DNA of 64,000 bases from Hoyosella subflava DQS3-9A1 (GCF_000214175.1 NC_015564.1:4588001-4652000); one strand, 5' to 3'; counted from the first letter of the stretch, positions 17,121 through 27,404 are shown. The notes: generated by a model not told the origin, from the letters alone. Program-made: numbers and translations.

Positions 17121-17801
17121 ATGACGCTCGTGTCTTACACGGTCCGGAACAGAGTCGCGTATGTCGAACTGTGCAACAGCGACCGCGGTAACCCCGTCAA
17201 CCAGGCGATGCTCGATGACCTCGCCGACAGCCTGCATCGCGTCATCAGTGAACTTCACCGGATGGACGCGATCGTTGTTTCTATCGTCCGTGGTCCCGCA
17301 GCGGGTGCCGGAGTAGCGCTCGCCGCGGCCGCGGACATTGTTCTCGCAAGCACGTCAGCGAAGTTCACCCTCGCCTACACGAAGATCGGATTCTCGCCGG
17401 ACGGCGGTACATCGCTGATGACGGCGTCGCTAGGGCTGCACCGGATGTTAGCTCTCGCGCTGCTCAACACCGAATTATCTGGTGAGGACGCCCGAGCAGC
17501 GGGGCTTGTCACAGGCCTGTATTCCGGCCAGAACCTCAACGCGGGCGTCGCTGAGACGGTGCGGAAACTGCGTGCTGGGTCACGCGAGGCCCAGGTGATG
17601 GCGAAGCGCCTACTACGTGAGCAGGCGCTTCCCGACGAGGACGCGGCACTCCGGCGCGAGACCCTCACGATTCGTGCGCAGGCAGCGAGCGCGGATGGGA
17701 GGGAGGGCGTAGCCGCATTCCTGGGGAAGAGAGCCGCGCATTTTCCCAGCAGTGCAGTGACTATGTCAGCTCAGGACGGCGCCCCGGTACCACCGACATA
17801 A
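17121..17801 (+). CDS. Enoyl-CoA hydratase/isomerase-family protein with internal deletion
   Basis: 226 residues, about 35-45 shorter than normal crotonases. The N-terminal strands are followed directly by MDAIVVSIVRGPAAGAGVAL, the second oxyanion-hole region, so the segment that usually contains the first oxyanion hole (the AFCAGADL-type motif) is absent. The later part is normal: KIGFSPDGGTSLM with an Asp as in isomerase-like members, and a C-terminal GREGVAAFLGKRAAHF. It may have lost activity or work differently. It is co-transcribed with the upstream SDR gene. Its 3' end overlaps that of the convergent regulator. Confidence 0.8.
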   Translation: MTLVSYTVRNRVAYVELCNSDRGNPVNQAMLDDLADSLHRVISELHRMDAIVVSIVRGPAAGAGVALAAAADIVLASTSAKFTLAYTKIGFSPDGGTSLMTASLGLHRMLALALLNTELSGEDARAAGLVTGLYSGQNLNAGVAETVRKLRAGSREAQVMAKRLLREQALPDEDAALRRETLTIRAQAASADGREGVAAFLGKRAAHFPSSAVTMSAQDGAPVPPT

Positions 17802-19076
17802 CAGCAAGGCGATCTCCACCTCTAGCCGATCGGCTTCGATAGGTAGGCCACGCCGCTCAATGGCTCGCGCGACGCGATATTTCACCGAGTTGTAGTGGAG
17901 ATTGAGTTGTCCTGCCGCCGCTTTGTAACTTGAACCGCTCCGGAGGAAGACCTGGAGTGTGTTCCTCAGCCTTTCGTCGTTCTCCGTGTCCGACGAGAGT
18001 GGGCCGAGTACCTCGTACACCCACACGCGAGCCGCGTTCACATCCCCACCAAGCAACGCGGCAGCAGAAAGACCCAGGTCCGAGATCGCGACGACACCAT
18101 GAGGGTCTGCGGCACCCTCGGTATTCGATGCCAGTGCGACCGCTCGTGCATCAAGCGCCTGGTGGTGAGAGCGGCGGAAACCCGCAAAACCTGGCAATGC
18201 TTCCCCGAGGGCGAGTGACGGTGGGTCCGGCTGCCCGCGAGTGAATGCGCGCGCTGCCGAAACCGCTTCGGCTGCTGCGCTTTTAGCCGCGAGGGGGATC
18301 CACGCCCAGCCGGTGAGCCGATCTTCCGCGATAAACAGTGGGTTGTGGCTTGCGCCTAGGTGTTCTGCAAGGTCACGAACGAACCGTTCCATGTGCCCAA
18401 GGTCAGCTGCGCTGTCCACTCCCGGTCGCCAGACGACCAGTGCGAGGTGAAAGCGGCGAAGTGGGTAGCGCAGCGCGGTGGTCATCGTGTCCTCGTCCAC
18501 TGCATCTGCAGTGAGGACCTCACGAACTTGCAGTGCACGAACACGGTTGCGATCTTCGAGCCACTGCTCACGCTCGTTTTGATACACCGCAATGACTTGT
18601 TCCGAAATCCAGTCGATGTAGCCGAACGTGGTCGAGGAAACCTGCTCGAACACATCGAGCTTGTTCTGCGCCGGAAGGTCGGCACTGCGAATGTCGTCGA
18701 GCAAGACGCGCAGCAACTCCTGCTGGCCCAGCCGATAAGCACGCACGAGCGCATTCGCGGAGACTCCTCGCTGCGCGAGACGTCGAGCGTATTCGAGTGC
18801 TGCCGTCGGAGGCTCCACTTGGCTGATCGGGATGGCATGCTCGATCGCCGAAAATATTGTCTCGATGTTCCCTTCGACGCTGTCACGCAGCAAGTCCAAT
18901 AGTTGTGCGTCACCGCGCAGCTCAGTGATCTGGGCAACGAGATACTGCTGGACTGCCACCGTCACCTCGCTCAACTGACTGTCAAGCTTGCTGATGATCG
19001 CTGCTGCAGCAGCACCGGTTCCTTCTGCACCGGTTCCTTCTGCAGCGGTTCCTTCTGGGCGGGGGTTTTTGCGCAC
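17766..19076 (-). CDS. PucR/CdaR-type transcriptional regulator
   Basis: About 436 residues from GTG 19076. The frame is open to 19202, but that extension would cover the palindromes facing the divergent operon. Near the start lies a three-fold AEGTG-like repeat, then a helical ligand or RsbRD-like domain (about 30-190), a GGDEF-like middle region, and the C-terminal PucR HTH SGSSYKAAAGQLNLHYNSVK (about 385-404). The family controls catabolic genes, usually as an activator. The divergent acyl-ligase operon is the obvious target. The end overlaps the crotonase gene by 36 bases. Confidence 0.8.
   Translation of the reverse strand: MRKNPRPEGTAAEGTGAEGTGAAAAAIISKLDSQLSEVTVAVQQYLVAQITELRGDAQLLDLLRDSVEGNIETIFSAIEHAIPISQVEPPTAALEYARRLAQRGVSANALVRAYRLGQQELLRVLLDDIRSADLPAQNKLDVFEQVSSTTFGYIDWISEQVIAVYQNEREQWLEDRNRVRALQVREVLTADAVDEDTMTTALRYPLRRFHLALVVWRPGVDSAADLGHMERFVRDLAEHLGASHNPLFIAEDRLTGWAWIPLAAKSAAAEAVSAARAFTRGQPDPPSLALGEALPGFAGFRRSHHQALDARAVALASNTEGAADPHGVVAISDLGLSAAALLGGDVNAARVWVYEVLGPLSSDTENDERLRNTLQVFLRSGSSYKAAAGQLNLHYNSVKYRVARAIERRGLPIEADRLEVEIALLLCRWYRGAVLS
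19014..19058. repeat. Tandem 15-base repeat (three units)
   Basis: Two identical units ACCGGTTCCTTCTGC and a third with two changes. They encode repeated Ala-Glu-Gly-Thr-Gly near the N-terminus of the PucR-type regulator. The unit is a multiple of three, so copy-number change would keep the frame. Confidence 0.8.
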
Positions 19077-19111
19077 CGCCAAATCGTAACTCCGACTACT
19101 GACGAAACCTG

Positions 19112-19147
19112 ACCTTTCGGAAGGTGGTTTTGTCTCCGCAAGACAAA
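19112..19147. promoter_or_regulatory. Two inverted repeats between the PucR-type gene and the acyl-ligase operon
   Basis: ACCTT-TCGG-AAGGT (19112-19125) and TTTGTCT-CCGCA-AGACAAA (19129-19147) lie side by side about 100 bases upstream of the ligase start. The second, with 7-base arms and a 5-base spacer, is a good candidate operator for the adjacent regulator. If so, the regulator should start downstream of it, supporting GTG 19076. Confidence 0.5.
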
Positions 19148-19245
19148 GGCGGCAGAGAACTTCATCGCGTCGCGACGGTGTGACGACCACCACCTCGGCC
19201 ATATCTTGTGTTGCACATCACCGCGAATCTCTAACGAGGAGAACA

Positions 19246-20700
19246 ATGAACCTCACCGAAGTCCCCGATCTGCGGGCCGCACAGTCACCAACAGGGTCAG
19301 CCGTTGCGGACGACCACACTGATCTGGACAACGCTGCGTTCCTCGACGCGGTGAAGCGCCATGCTACGACGCTGGCTTCGCGCGGGGTAGCGGCTGGAGA
19401 TGTGGTGGCCGTCATGCTCCCGAATACCGCAGCCCTAGTTACCACCCTATTCGCGGCATGGCGCCTGGGCGCCGCAGTCACACCCATCAATCCCGCACTA
19501 GCGCCCGCTGAGGTGGCGTATCAAGTAATGGACGCGGAGGCGAAGGTGCTCGTCACCGACGACGAAATCATCTCGCCTGCAACGGTTGTGACCACAGCAG
19601 ATCTGGCGAAAGGCGCTTCCAATGGTGGCTCACGTGCCGTCAGCTACTCGGAGAATGCACTGGCCCTCGTCATTTACACGAGCGGCACCACCGGCCGGCC
19701 CAAGGGCGTGATGCTCGACCACAAGAACCTGAATGCCATGTGCAGCATGGTCATTGAAGCCCTCGAACTGACAGAAGCCGATCGCAGTTTGCTGATTCTC
19801 CCGCTGTTCCACGTCAACGGCATTGTGGTGTCGACGCTGTCACCGCTACTGTCCGGCGGTAGCACTGTTGTGGCCGGGACATTCAGCCCGAAAACATTCT
19901 TCCATCTGGTCGAACGGGTACGTCCCACCTACTTCTCGGCCGTGCCGACGATCTACACGATTTTGTCCAACCTGCCCGATGAGGTGCAGCCGGACACGTC
20001 CTCGATCCGCTTCGGCATCTGTGGCGCCGCACCAGCGAGCGTTGAACTCATCGAAAAGTTCCAGAGCCGGTACGGTGTCCCGATCATCGAAGGTTACGGC
20101 CTGTCCGAGGGAACCTGTGCAAGCACCATCAACCCGCTGCACGGAGTGCGGAAACCCGGCACCGTGGGAAAGCCATTTCCCGGGCAACAGGTTCGGATCG
20201 TCGACGCGGATGGCACCCCGGTTGAGGCCGGCGAGGTTGGTGAAGTCTTCATCACTGGCCCGAACATCATGCGCGGCTATCTCAACCGCCCCGAGGAGAC
20301 CGCCAAAACCATCGTCGACGGATCGCTACGCACCGGCGACATCGGCCGGCTCGATGAGGACGGCTACCTCATACTCGTCGACCGCGCCAAGGACATGATC
20401 ATCCGGGGCGGCGAGAACATCTACCCCAAAGAGATCGAAGCCGTCACTTATCAAATGCCCGGTATCGCGGAGGTCGCGGTGGTGGGACGTCCCAGCGACG
20501 TCTACGGCGAAGAGCCCGTCCTTTTTGCCTCCCTCACGCCTCAGTCTGACCTCACTGTCGACGACGTTCTGGCGCACCTCCGCACCAATCTCGCGAAATA
20601 CAAAGTCCCAGTCGAAGTCACCATCCTCGACGGGCTTCCAAAGAACCCCGTCGGCAAGCTCGACAAGCCCACATTGCGCCGGTCGCTCGCCGACGCTTGA
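19246..20700 (+). CDS. AMP-dependent acyl-CoA synthetase/ligase
   Basis: 484 residues from ATG 19246 with GAGGAG upstream. It is a member of the adenylate-forming superfamily: P-loop IYTSGTTGRPKGVML (about 144-158), the A5-type GYGLSEG, the A7 LRTGDIGRLDEDGYL, the hinge DRAKDMIIRGGENIYP, and the C-terminal catalytic Lys in NPVGKLDKPTL. It activates a carboxylic acid through an acyl-adenylate, normally to the CoA thioester. It is rather short at the N-terminus. It is first gene of a three-gene operon with a DUF3556 membrane protein and a flavoprotein; the substrate is unknown. Confidence 0.88.
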   Translation: MNLTEVPDLRAAQSPTGSAVADDHTDLDNAAFLDAVKRHATTLASRGVAAGDVVAVMLPNTAALVTTLFAAWRLGAAVTPINPALAPAEVAYQVMDAEAKVLVTDDEIISPATVVTTADLAKGASNGGSRAVSYSENALALVIYTSGTTGRPKGVMLDHKNLNAMCSMVIEALELTEADRSLLILPLFHVNGIVVSTLSPLLSGGSTVVAGTFSPKTFFHLVERVRPTYFSAVPTIYTILSNLPDEVQPDTSSIRFGICGAAPASVELIEKFQSRYGVPIIEGYGLSEGTCASTINPLHGVRKPGTVGKPFPGQQVRIVDADGTPVEAGEVGEVFITGPNIMRGYLNRPEETAKTIVDGSLRTGDIGRLDEDGYLILVDRAKDMIIRGGENIYPKEIEAVTYQMPGIAEVAVVGRPSDVYGEEPVLFASLTPQSDLTVDDVLAHLRTNLAKYKVPVEVTILDGLPKNPVGKLDKPTLRRSLADA

Positions 20701-20725
20701 TCATCCCGCACGAGGAGAAACCACA

Positions 20726-22492
20726 ATGGGATTCACAAAACCGCACGTCCCTCCGGTCGTGCCCGAAGAATTCTTGAAGAAACCGCTGATGGAGCGCATG
20801 CGCATCCTGGCAACCGACTGGGTTGACTATGGCTTCGGTGCCCCGAAGATGGTCCACACCATCTACATTTTCAAGATCGTCGTGTTGTATGCGCTTGGTG
20901 GCGTCATCTTCGCAACTACTACCTCGGGGCTGCCAGCGTTCTGGAACGTCACCGAATGGTGGAACCAGCCGATCGTCTACCAGAAGCTCATCCTCTGGAC
21001 TGTGCTACTGGAATGCTTGAACGTAGCGGGCTCATGGGGGCCGCTTGCTGGCAAATTCAAACCCATGACAGGCGGCTGGCGGTTCTACGCCAAACGGGGC
21101 ACAATCCGGCTCCGGCCATGGAAATGGGTGCCGCTGACCAGCGGTGATCGCCGCACCAGCGTTGATGTTGGACTCTACCTCGCTTTGCTTGCCAGTCTCG
21201 TTGTTGCCCTGGCGATGCCAGGAGTCTCCAGCGAATCGCTGAGCCAGGCGCTGCCGAACAACACGAGCGGACTGGTCAGCCCTGCACTAGTGGGACTCTC
21301 CGTTGTCCTACTGATCGTCCTGGGTTTACGGGACAAAGTCGTGTTTCTTGCGGCACGCGGGGAACAGTATCTGCCAGCGATGATCTTCTTCACCGCACTG
21401 TCGTTCACCGACATGATCATCGCGCTGAAGGTTCTGATCCTCGTCGTGTGGGTCGGTGCCGGATTCTCTAAGTTCGGCAAGCACTTCGCCAACGTTGTCC
21501 CACCAATGGTCAGCAACAGTCCGTCGACGCCATTCAAGTCGCTCAAACGCGCGCACTACCGCAACTACCCGAACGACTTGCGCCCGTCGAAACTGGCGCA
21601 CTTCATGGCCCACGTCAACGGAACTGCTGTCGAAATCGCTGCACCGCTGGTGCTGTTCTTCTCCACAAACAAGTGGGTCAGCCTCGCTGCCGCGCTGCTC
21701 ATGATCGCCTTCCACCTGTTCATCATTTCGACATTCCCACTCGCTGTGCCGCTGGAATGGAATGTGCTATTCGCGTACGCCACCGCGTTCCTGTTCCTCG
21801 GCTTCCCGAACCGGGACGGCTACTACATCACCGATATGTCGTCACCGTGGCTGCTGGTCCTAGTTGTGGGCGGTCTGCTCTTCTTCCCGGTACTCGGCAA
21901 CCTCCGCCCAGATAAAGTGTCGTTCCTTCCCTCGATGCGGCAGTACGCCGGTAACTGGGCAACCGCCCTGTGGGCCTTCAAGCCGGGGTGCGAAGACAAA
22001 CTCAACCGCGTCACCCGTTCGGCCGGAAACCAGATTGACCAGCTGATCGAAACCGGGACGGAACGCGAATGGGCAGAAGTCACAATGCAGAAAACCATCG
22101 CCTGGCGTTCGCTGCACAGCCAAGCTCGCGGACTCTTTTCACTGCTTTTGACCCGCCTGCCTGATATCGAAACGCGCACTGTTCGTGAAGCTGAATTCCT
22201 CTGCAACTCGGTGCTTGGCTTCAACTTTGGTGACGGCCACATGCACGACGTCGACATGATCCAGGCCGTTCAGGACGAAGCACAGTTCGAGCCCGGTGAA
22301 CTGATCGTCGTGTGGGTGGAGTCCGAAGCATTCGGCAGTGGCGTGCAACACTACAAAGTGATAGATGCCGCAATCGGAGTGATCGAGAAGGGAACGTGGA
22401 ACGTGGCGGACGCGGTCGTCGAGCAGCCGTGGTTACCCAACGGCCCTATTCCGCTCAACCCAACTTGGATCCTCGAAGGAGCCTCCAAGTGA
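20726..22492 (+). CDS. DUF3556 membrane protein
   Basis: 588 residues from ATG 20726 (GAGGAG site). The N-terminal two thirds contains about nine membrane helices (from about residue 50 to 400), followed by a soluble C-terminal part of about 180 residues. It resembles the DUF3556 family of actinobacterial transmembrane proteins, for which I know no function. Histidine and charged residues (KRAHYRNYPNDLRPSKLAHF) in cytosolic loops could be catalytic. It overlaps the next gene (GTGA), so the ligase, this protein and the flavoprotein are probably made together. Confidence 0.75.
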   Translation: MGFTKPHVPPVVPEEFLKKPLMERMRILATDWVDYGFGAPKMVHTIYIFKIVVLYALGGVIFATTTSGLPAFWNVTEWWNQPIVYQKLILWTVLLECLNVAGSWGPLAGKFKPMTGGWRFYAKRGTIRLRPWKWVPLTSGDRRTSVDVGLYLALLASLVVALAMPGVSSESLSQALPNNTSGLVSPALVGLSVVLLIVLGLRDKVVFLAARGEQYLPAMIFFTALSFTDMIIALKVLILVVWVGAGFSKFGKHFANVVPPMVSNSPSTPFKSLKRAHYRNYPNDLRPSKLAHFMAHVNGTAVEIAAPLVLFFSTNKWVSLAAALLMIAFHLFIISTFPLAVPLEWNVLFAYATAFLFLGFPNRDGYYITDMSSPWLLVLVVGGLLFFPVLGNLRPDKVSFLPSMRQYAGNWATALWAFKPGCEDKLNRVTRSAGNQIDQLIETGTEREWAEVTMQKTIAWRSLHSQARGLFSLLLTRLPDIETRTVREAEFLCNSVLGFNFGDGHMHDVDMIQAVQDEAQFEPGELIVVWVESEAFGSGVQHYKVIDAAIGVIEKGTWNVADAVVEQPWLPNGPIPLNPTWILEGASK

Positions 22493-23904
22493 GCACCGCA
22501 ACGGTGGTCGGCAGCGGGCCCAACGGGCTCGCTGCCGGGGTGATCCTCGCGAGCGCGGGTGTGCAAGTCACCGTTCTGGAGGCCGCGGACGAGATCGGCG
22601 GCGGTGCCCGCTCCAGTGAGGCCATCGTGCCGGGCTTGCTCCACGACCACTGCTCGGCAGTACACCCAATGGCGGTCGGCTCCCGCTTCATGGTGGAGGC
22701 CGAGCTGGCCCGGTATGGCCTCGAATGGTGCCACCCCGAAATTGACTGTGCGCATCCGCTAGACGATGGGACAGCTGGTGTCTTGTACCGGTCCGTCACC
22801 GAGACCGCCGCAGGCCTTGGGCAAGATGGCGATCTGTGGCACCTCCTGTTTGGCCGCACCTCGGCGAACTTCAGCAAACTCGCCGACGGAATGATGCAGC
22901 CGATTCTTCGTGTTCCCCGCCACCCCCTGGCCATGGCACGCTTCGGGTTTCCGGCTCCGCTGCCCGGGTCGGTCGTGGCCCGTTTATTCCGCACTGAACA
23001 GACACGAGCACTGTTCGGGGGTATCGCGGCCCATGCGTTTCGTCCGTTGCACTATCCCATGACGTCCGCGATCGGTATCGGTATCGTCACTGCAGGTCAT
23101 CACAACGGCTGGGTCGTCGCAAAAGGGGGCTCGCAGGCAATAACCAACGCGATGGCAGCGGCCCTTACCGACCGCGGCGGCAAGATCGAGACCGGGGTAC
23201 GAATCGACACCGCGTCGCAACTGCCCACCTCGGACGTCACCATGTTCGACCTGGCGCCAGGCGCGATCGCCAGCATCCTCGGCGACCGGCTACCTCGACG
23301 CGTCGCACGCCCATTCACACGATTCCGGCGCGGACCGGGGGCGTACAAGGTCGACTTCGCAATCGAGGGTGGCGTGCCCTGGACAAACCCCAAGGCACGC
23401 AAGGCAGGAACCGTGCATGTGGGCGGAACATACGCGGAAGTGGCCGCAACCGAACGTGCCATCCATGCGGGGACCATGCCAGAACGCCCGTTCGTTCTCG
23501 TTGGCCAGCAATATCTCGCCGACCCGCAGCGATCCGTGGGTAACGTCCACCCGCTCTGGGCGTACGCACATGTGCCGCACGGCTACACCGGCGACGCAAC
23601 CGAGGCCATCATCACCCAGATCGAGCGCTTCGCACCAGGCTTCCGCGAGCGCATCGTCGGGACCGCGGTGCGTTCGACGACGGCGATGGCGGAATACAAC
23701 TCCAACTACATCGGCGGTGACATCCTCACTGGATCAAAAGACATCCGGCAGTTAGTGTTTGGGCCGCGAGCCACCCTAGCGCCCTACTCGGTCGGCGTGC
23801 CCGGCATGTACATCTGCTCAGCCGCGACCCCTCCGGGGCCTGGCGCGCACGGCATGTGCGGATACCACGCCGCGAAGAGTGCGCTGAAGTACCTCGATCA
23901 CTAG
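22489..23904 (+). CDS. Phytoene desaturase-like FAD-dependent oxidoreductase
   Basis: 471 residues, GTG start overlapping the DUF3556 stop. The N-terminal dinucleotide motif [19 protein letters not shown] is followed by the acidic end [16 protein letters not shown] (about residues 27-42). The C-terminal FAD region is [20 protein letters not shown] (about 437-456), typical of the carotenoid desaturase/retinol saturase (COG1233) group. It oxidises, reduces or isomerises a hydrophobic substrate at the membrane. With an acyl ligase and an integral membrane protein upstream, a lipid or polyprenoid substrate is likely, but this is inference. Confidence 0.82.
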   Translation: MSTATVVGSGPNGLAAGVILASAGVQVTVLEAADEIGGGARSSEAIVPGLLHDHCSAVHPMAVGSRFMVEAELARYGLEWCHPEIDCAHPLDDGTAGVLYRSVTETAAGLGQDGDLWHLLFGRTSANFSKLADGMMQPILRVPRHPLAMARFGFPAPLPGSVVARLFRTEQTRALFGGIAAHAFRPLHYPMTSAIGIGIVTAGHHNGWVVAKGGSQAITNAMAAALTDRGGKIETGVRIDTASQLPTSDVTMFDLAPGAIASILGDRLPRRVARPFTRFRRGPGAYKVDFAIEGGVPWTNPKARKAGTVHVGGTYAEVAATERAIHAGTMPERPFVLVGQQYLADPQRSVGNVHPLWAYAHVPHGYTGDATEAIITQIERFAPGFRERIVGTAVRSTTAMAEYNSNYIGGDILTGSKDIRQLVFGPRATLAPYSVGVPGMYICSAATPPGPGAHGMCGYHAAKSALKYLDH

Positions 23905-26138
23905 TCGACTGTTGCCGCTAACGCATCGTCAAACGTCTTGCTCGGCCGCATCACCGCGCTGATCTTGTCGAGGTCGGGTGCATAGTGGCCACCGATGTCC
24001 ACCTGCTTGCCCTGCACCTCGGCGAGTTCCTGCACGATGGTTTCCTCGGTCTCCGCCAGCTTCTCCGCCAGTGCTGCGAAGTGCTTCTGCAGATCTGCGT
24101 CTTCGCTTTGCGCGGCGAGTTCCTGCGCCCAGTACAGGGCGAGATAAAACTGGCTTCCGCGGTTGTCTAGCTCGCCGGTCTTGCGGGAGGGATTCTTGTT
24201 GTTTTCTAGTAGTTTCCCGGTCGCCGCATCAAGAGTCTTGGCAAGAATGGCGGCCTGCTTGTTATCGAATTTGCGGCCTACATCTTCAAGGCTGACAGCC
24301 AGCGCAAGGAACTCGCCGAGCGAATCCCAGCGCAGGTGGTTTTCCTCCACCAACTGCTTGACGTGTTTGGGAGCCGAACCGCCCGCACCCGTTTCGTACA
24401 GACCGCCACCGGCCATCAGCGGCACGATGGAGAGCATCTTTGCGCTCGTACCGAGTTCCAGGATCGGGAAGAGGTCGGTGAGGTAGTCGCGCAGAATGTT
24501 GCCTGTCGCAGCGATCGTGTCGAGTCCACGTATCAGACGCTCGAGCGTGTATCGCATCGAACGCACCTGCGACATGATCTGGATGTCGAGACCACTCGTG
24601 TCGTGATCCTTCAGGCACGTCTGGACCTTCTTGATCAGTTCATTCTCGTGCGGGCGGTACGGGTCGAGCCAGAAGAGGACCGGCATGCCGGAGTCCCGCG
24701 CGCGTGTGACAGCCAGCTTCACCCAGTCACGGATCGGCTGATCCTTCACGGTGCACATGCGCCAGATATCCCCGGCCTCCACATGCTGGGTGAGCAGCAC
24801 TTCACCGGTGTCGAGATCCACGATATTGGCGTCACCGGCTTCGGGAATCTCGAAGGTCTTGTCGTGCGACCCGTACTCCTCCGCCTTCTGCGCCATAAGG
24901 CCCACGTTCGGCACGGTCCCCATCGTCGTCGGATCGAACGCACCATTGGTCTTACAGAAGTTGATGATCTCCTGGTAGATGCGGGCGAACGTCGACTCGG
25001 GAATGACCGCTTTCGTGTCCTTCGTTCGCCCGTCAGCGCCATACATCTTGCCGCCCGACCGGATCATCGCAGGCATCGAGGCGTCCACGATTACGTCGCT
25101 GGGTGAATGGAAGTTCGAGATTCCGCGGGCCGAATCCACCATAGCCAGCTCGGGCCGGTGCTCATGGCACTCATGCAGATCCTTGATGATCTCATCACGT
25201 TGCGAACTGGGCAGCGTCTCGATCTTGTCGTAGAGATCACCCAGGCCGTTGTTGACGTTCACGCCCAGTTCGTCGAATAGTTCCTGATGCTTGGCGAAGG
25301 CCTCCTTGTAGAAAATTCGCACCGCATGGCCGAACACGATCGGGTGCGAGACCTTCATCATCGTTGCCTTGACGTGCAGCGAGAACATCACGCCCGTCTT
25401 GCGCGCGTCCTCCATTTGCTCCTCGTAAAAATCGCACAAGGCTTTTTTGCTCATGAACATGCTGTCGAAGATGTCGCCTTCCCCGAGCGATACCTCGGGT
25501 TTCAGCACGATGGTCTTGCCGCTTTCCGTCAGCAGTTCCATCTTCACTTTGCATGCGCGGTCCGCGGTCATGGACTTCTCGCCGTGGTAAAAGTCGCCGT
25601 GCCGCATGTGGGCCACATGTGTGCGCGAGGCCATGGACCACTCACCCATGCTATGCGGATGCTTGCGCACGTACTCCTTCACCGCCTTGGGTGCGCGACG
25701 GTCCGAGTTACCTTCGCGCAGCACCGGGTTCACCGCGCTGCCCAGGCACTTTGCGTAGCGATCGCGGATTTCCTTTTCCTCGTCCGTCTTCGGATCCTGC
25801 GGGAAGTCCGGAAGCTCGTAGCCCTTGGCTTGCAGTTCCTTGATCGCGGCCACGAGTTGCGGCACCGAGGCACTGATGTTCGGCAGCTTGATGATGTTGG
25901 TTTCCGGCAGCTGTGTCAGACGCCCCAGCTCACCCAGGTTGTCCGGCACGCGCTGTTCGTCGGTCAAGTAATCCGGAAACTCGGCCAGGATACGCGCCGC
26001 GACAGAGATGTCGCTGGTCTCGATCTTGATACCCGCCGAATCAGTAAAAGTGCGGATGATCGGCAGAAAGGCACCTGTCGCGAGTAGCGGCGCCTCGTCG
26101 GTCAGCGTGTAAATGATGGTCGGCTGCTGAGCACTCAT
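23901..26138 (-). CDS. icd: NADP-dependent isocitrate dehydrogenase, monomeric type
   Basis: 745 residues from ATG 26138 ([20 protein letters not shown]), exactly the size of monomeric IDH (M. tuberculosis Icd2). It oxidises isocitrate to 2-oxoglutarate and CO2 with NADP+ in the TCA cycle. Recognisable stretches include [20 protein letters not shown] and [18 protein letters not shown], as well as [20 protein letters not shown] near residue 545. The first six codons of the longer frame are unlikely to be used. The gene is monocistronic. Its 3' end overlaps the convergent flavoprotein gene by four bases. Confidence 0.97.
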   Translation of the reverse strand: MSAQQPTIIYTLTDEAPLLATGAFLPIIRTFTDSAGIKIETSDISVAARILAEFPDYLTDEQRVPDNLGELGRLTQLPETNIIKLPNISASVPQLVAAIKELQAKGYELPDFPQDPKTDEEKEIRDRYAKCLGSAVNPVLREGNSDRRAPKAVKEYVRKHPHSMGEWSMASRTHVAHMRHGDFYHGEKSMTADRACKVKMELLTESGKTIVLKPEVSLGEGDIFDSMFMSKKALCDFYEEQMEDARKTGVMFSLHVKATMMKVSHPIVFGHAVRIFYKEAFAKHQELFDELGVNVNNGLGDLYDKIETLPSSQRDEIIKDLHECHEHRPELAMVDSARGISNFHSPSDVIVDASMPAMIRSGGKMYGADGRTKDTKAVIPESTFARIYQEIINFCKTNGAFDPTTMGTVPNVGLMAQKAEEYGSHDKTFEIPEAGDANIVDLDTGEVLLTQHVEAGDIWRMCTVKDQPIRDWVKLAVTRARDSGMPVLFWLDPYRPHENELIKKVQTCLKDHDTSGLDIQIMSQVRSMRYTLERLIRGLDTIAATGNILRDYLTDLFPILELGTSAKMLSIVPLMAGGGLYETGAGGSAPKHVKQLVEENHLRWDSLGEFLALAVSLEDVGRKFDNKQAAILAKTLDAATGKLLENNKNPSRKTGELDNRGSQFYLALYWAQELAAQSEDADLQKHFAALAEKLAETEETIVQELAEVQGKQVDIGGHYAPDLDKISAVMRPSKTFDDALAATVD

Positions 26139-26292
26139 GGTTGTCTCGTCTCGCATTCGCTGGTGGCAAGTCTTCAGGAGTATTCCGCGGTAACGGCGGC
26201 CCCAATGTTACGGCAGCCACATCCAGCGCGGCCATGAAAGGTGCGTGATGGGTCCCATCTGGGGCGGCGCGGCTAGGCGCCCACCGAGCGAA

Positions 26293-26733
26293 CTAGTCGC
26301 GGAATTCGCAGATCACCACCGGTATGTCGCGGTCGGTTCGTTGTTGATAGTTTGCATAGCCCTTGTACGCCGCAACGATCTGAGGCCAGAGTTCGGCCTT
26401 CTCGTCAGCGCTGGCGGTACGTGCGTGTACTTTCCGCCGACTGCCGTGGATCACCAGCTCCGCATCTGGATTCGACTGAAGGTTCCGGTACCAGTCCGGG
26501 TTGCGATCATCACCGCCTTTCGACGCGACGAGCACGACTCGATTGGAGTCGTGAACCGGCGAGGTCAGGTAGCAGGACCGCGGAAGCCCCGATTTGCGGC
26601 CAACTGTGTGCAGTTCGACCACCGGCATCCCGAATGGGTTCGTCAGCAGTCGGTTCCCACTCACCTTGAGGATTATTCGGTGAGCGAGGTTCAGCAGCTT
26701 GGCACCACGGTCTACCAAGGCGTTTGTGTTCAT
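26293..26733 (-). CDS. Deazaflavin (F420)-dependent nitroreductase-fold protein
   Basis: 146 residues from ATG 26733. Family signature: VVELHTVGRKSGLPRSCYLT (about 37-56), VLVASKGGDDRNPDWYRNLQ and NPDAELVIHGSRRKVHAR. These are the conserved parts of the Ddn/FDOR split-barrel proteins that bind F420 in mycobacteria. The likely role is F420H2-dependent reduction of quinones or nitro compounds at the membrane. It lies 35 bases downstream of the LON-domain gene on the same strand. The substrate is unknown. Confidence 0.85.
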   Translation of the reverse strand: MNTNALVDRGAKLLNLAHRIILKVSGNRLLTNPFGMPVVELHTVGRKSGLPRSCYLTSPVHDSNRVVLVASKGGDDRNPDWYRNLQSNPDAELVIHGSRRKVHARTASADEKAELWPQIVAAYKGYANYQQRTDRDIPVVICEFRD

Positions 26734-26768
26734 GACATTTCTCCCTAGGGCGCATGGAGGTCGGACAC

Positions 26769-27404
26769 TCACTTCGTGAGCCCAAACTCGGCGAGTTCGA
26801 CTAGCCCATCGAGCGCGTCTGAGAAAACCGTTACCCTCGTGCTCAAACCTGGCGCCGCGAGCAGCGCATACCTGTCCGCATCACCGAGCGGTACCCGGTC
26901 TGCGAGCGAATAGAGATGCAGGGCAGGATCTTCGGGCAGACCTCCGAGGTCAGGCACGCGCGGGGACGGCACGTGCTGTTTGCCGGCTAAACGGGCAAGC
27001 AGACTGTACAGCTCCGCGATGCGGGCGCTGAACGCGTGAAAATCAGATTCGCCGATAGTTTGGTCCTCGTCCGGCCACGGCTCGACCTCTGCTTTCGGAT
27101 ACGGGTCGTCGGGCAGCCACCGCGTCACCCTGATTCGTTCGCGGCCACGGCAGTCCATCGCGATCCGGCCGCCTCCGAGGTCGACGTTGGCGACGATTTC
27201 GGCCCGTGTCCCTACCTCGTTCCGGAGGTCACCGCCACCTACCTCGGCGCCACGGGCGATCAGCACCTCTCCGAAAAAAGGGCCTTCCGGCGCGGCGAGG
27301 CAATCGCGCACCAATTCCTGGTAGCGCGGCTCGAACACGTGCAGCGGCAACCGTCCGCCCGGCAGCAACGCCGTTCCAAGCGGAAACATCGGTGAAACCG
27401 TCAT
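26769..27404 (-). CDS. Stand-alone LON substrate-binding domain protein
   Basis: 211 residues covering only the N-terminal (substrate-binding) domain of Lon protease: MFPLGTALLPGGRLPLHVFE, PRYQELVRDCL, FGEVLIARGAEVGGGD and MDCRGRERIRVTRW are the hallmark segments. There is no AAA+ or protease domain, so it is a binding protein or adaptor, as widely found in actinobacteria and as the partner domain in PUA-like folds. It lies 35 bases downstream of a stand-alone AAA ATPase gene, in the same direction. A joint function is possible. Confidence 0.85.
   Translation of the reverse strand: MTVSPMFPLGTALLPGGRLPLHVFEPRYQELVRDCLAAPEGPFFGEVLIARGAEVGGGDLRNEVGTRAEIVANVDLGGGRIAMDCRGRERIRVTRWLPDDPYPKAEVEPWPDEDQTIGESDFHAFSARIAELYSLLARLAGKQHVPSPRVPDLGGLPEDPALHLYSLADRVPLGDADRYALLAAPGLSTRVTVFSDALDGLVELAEFGLTK

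Noticed and set aside
24336-25106. 256-codon plus-strand frame inside icd
   Set aside because: Antisense shadow of the conserved isocitrate dehydrogenase; composition is biased and no family is recognisable.
26215-26285. GC-rich stretch downstream of the deazaflavin reductase gene as terminator
   Set aside because: The possible stem is short and interrupted; I could not draw a convincing hairpin.
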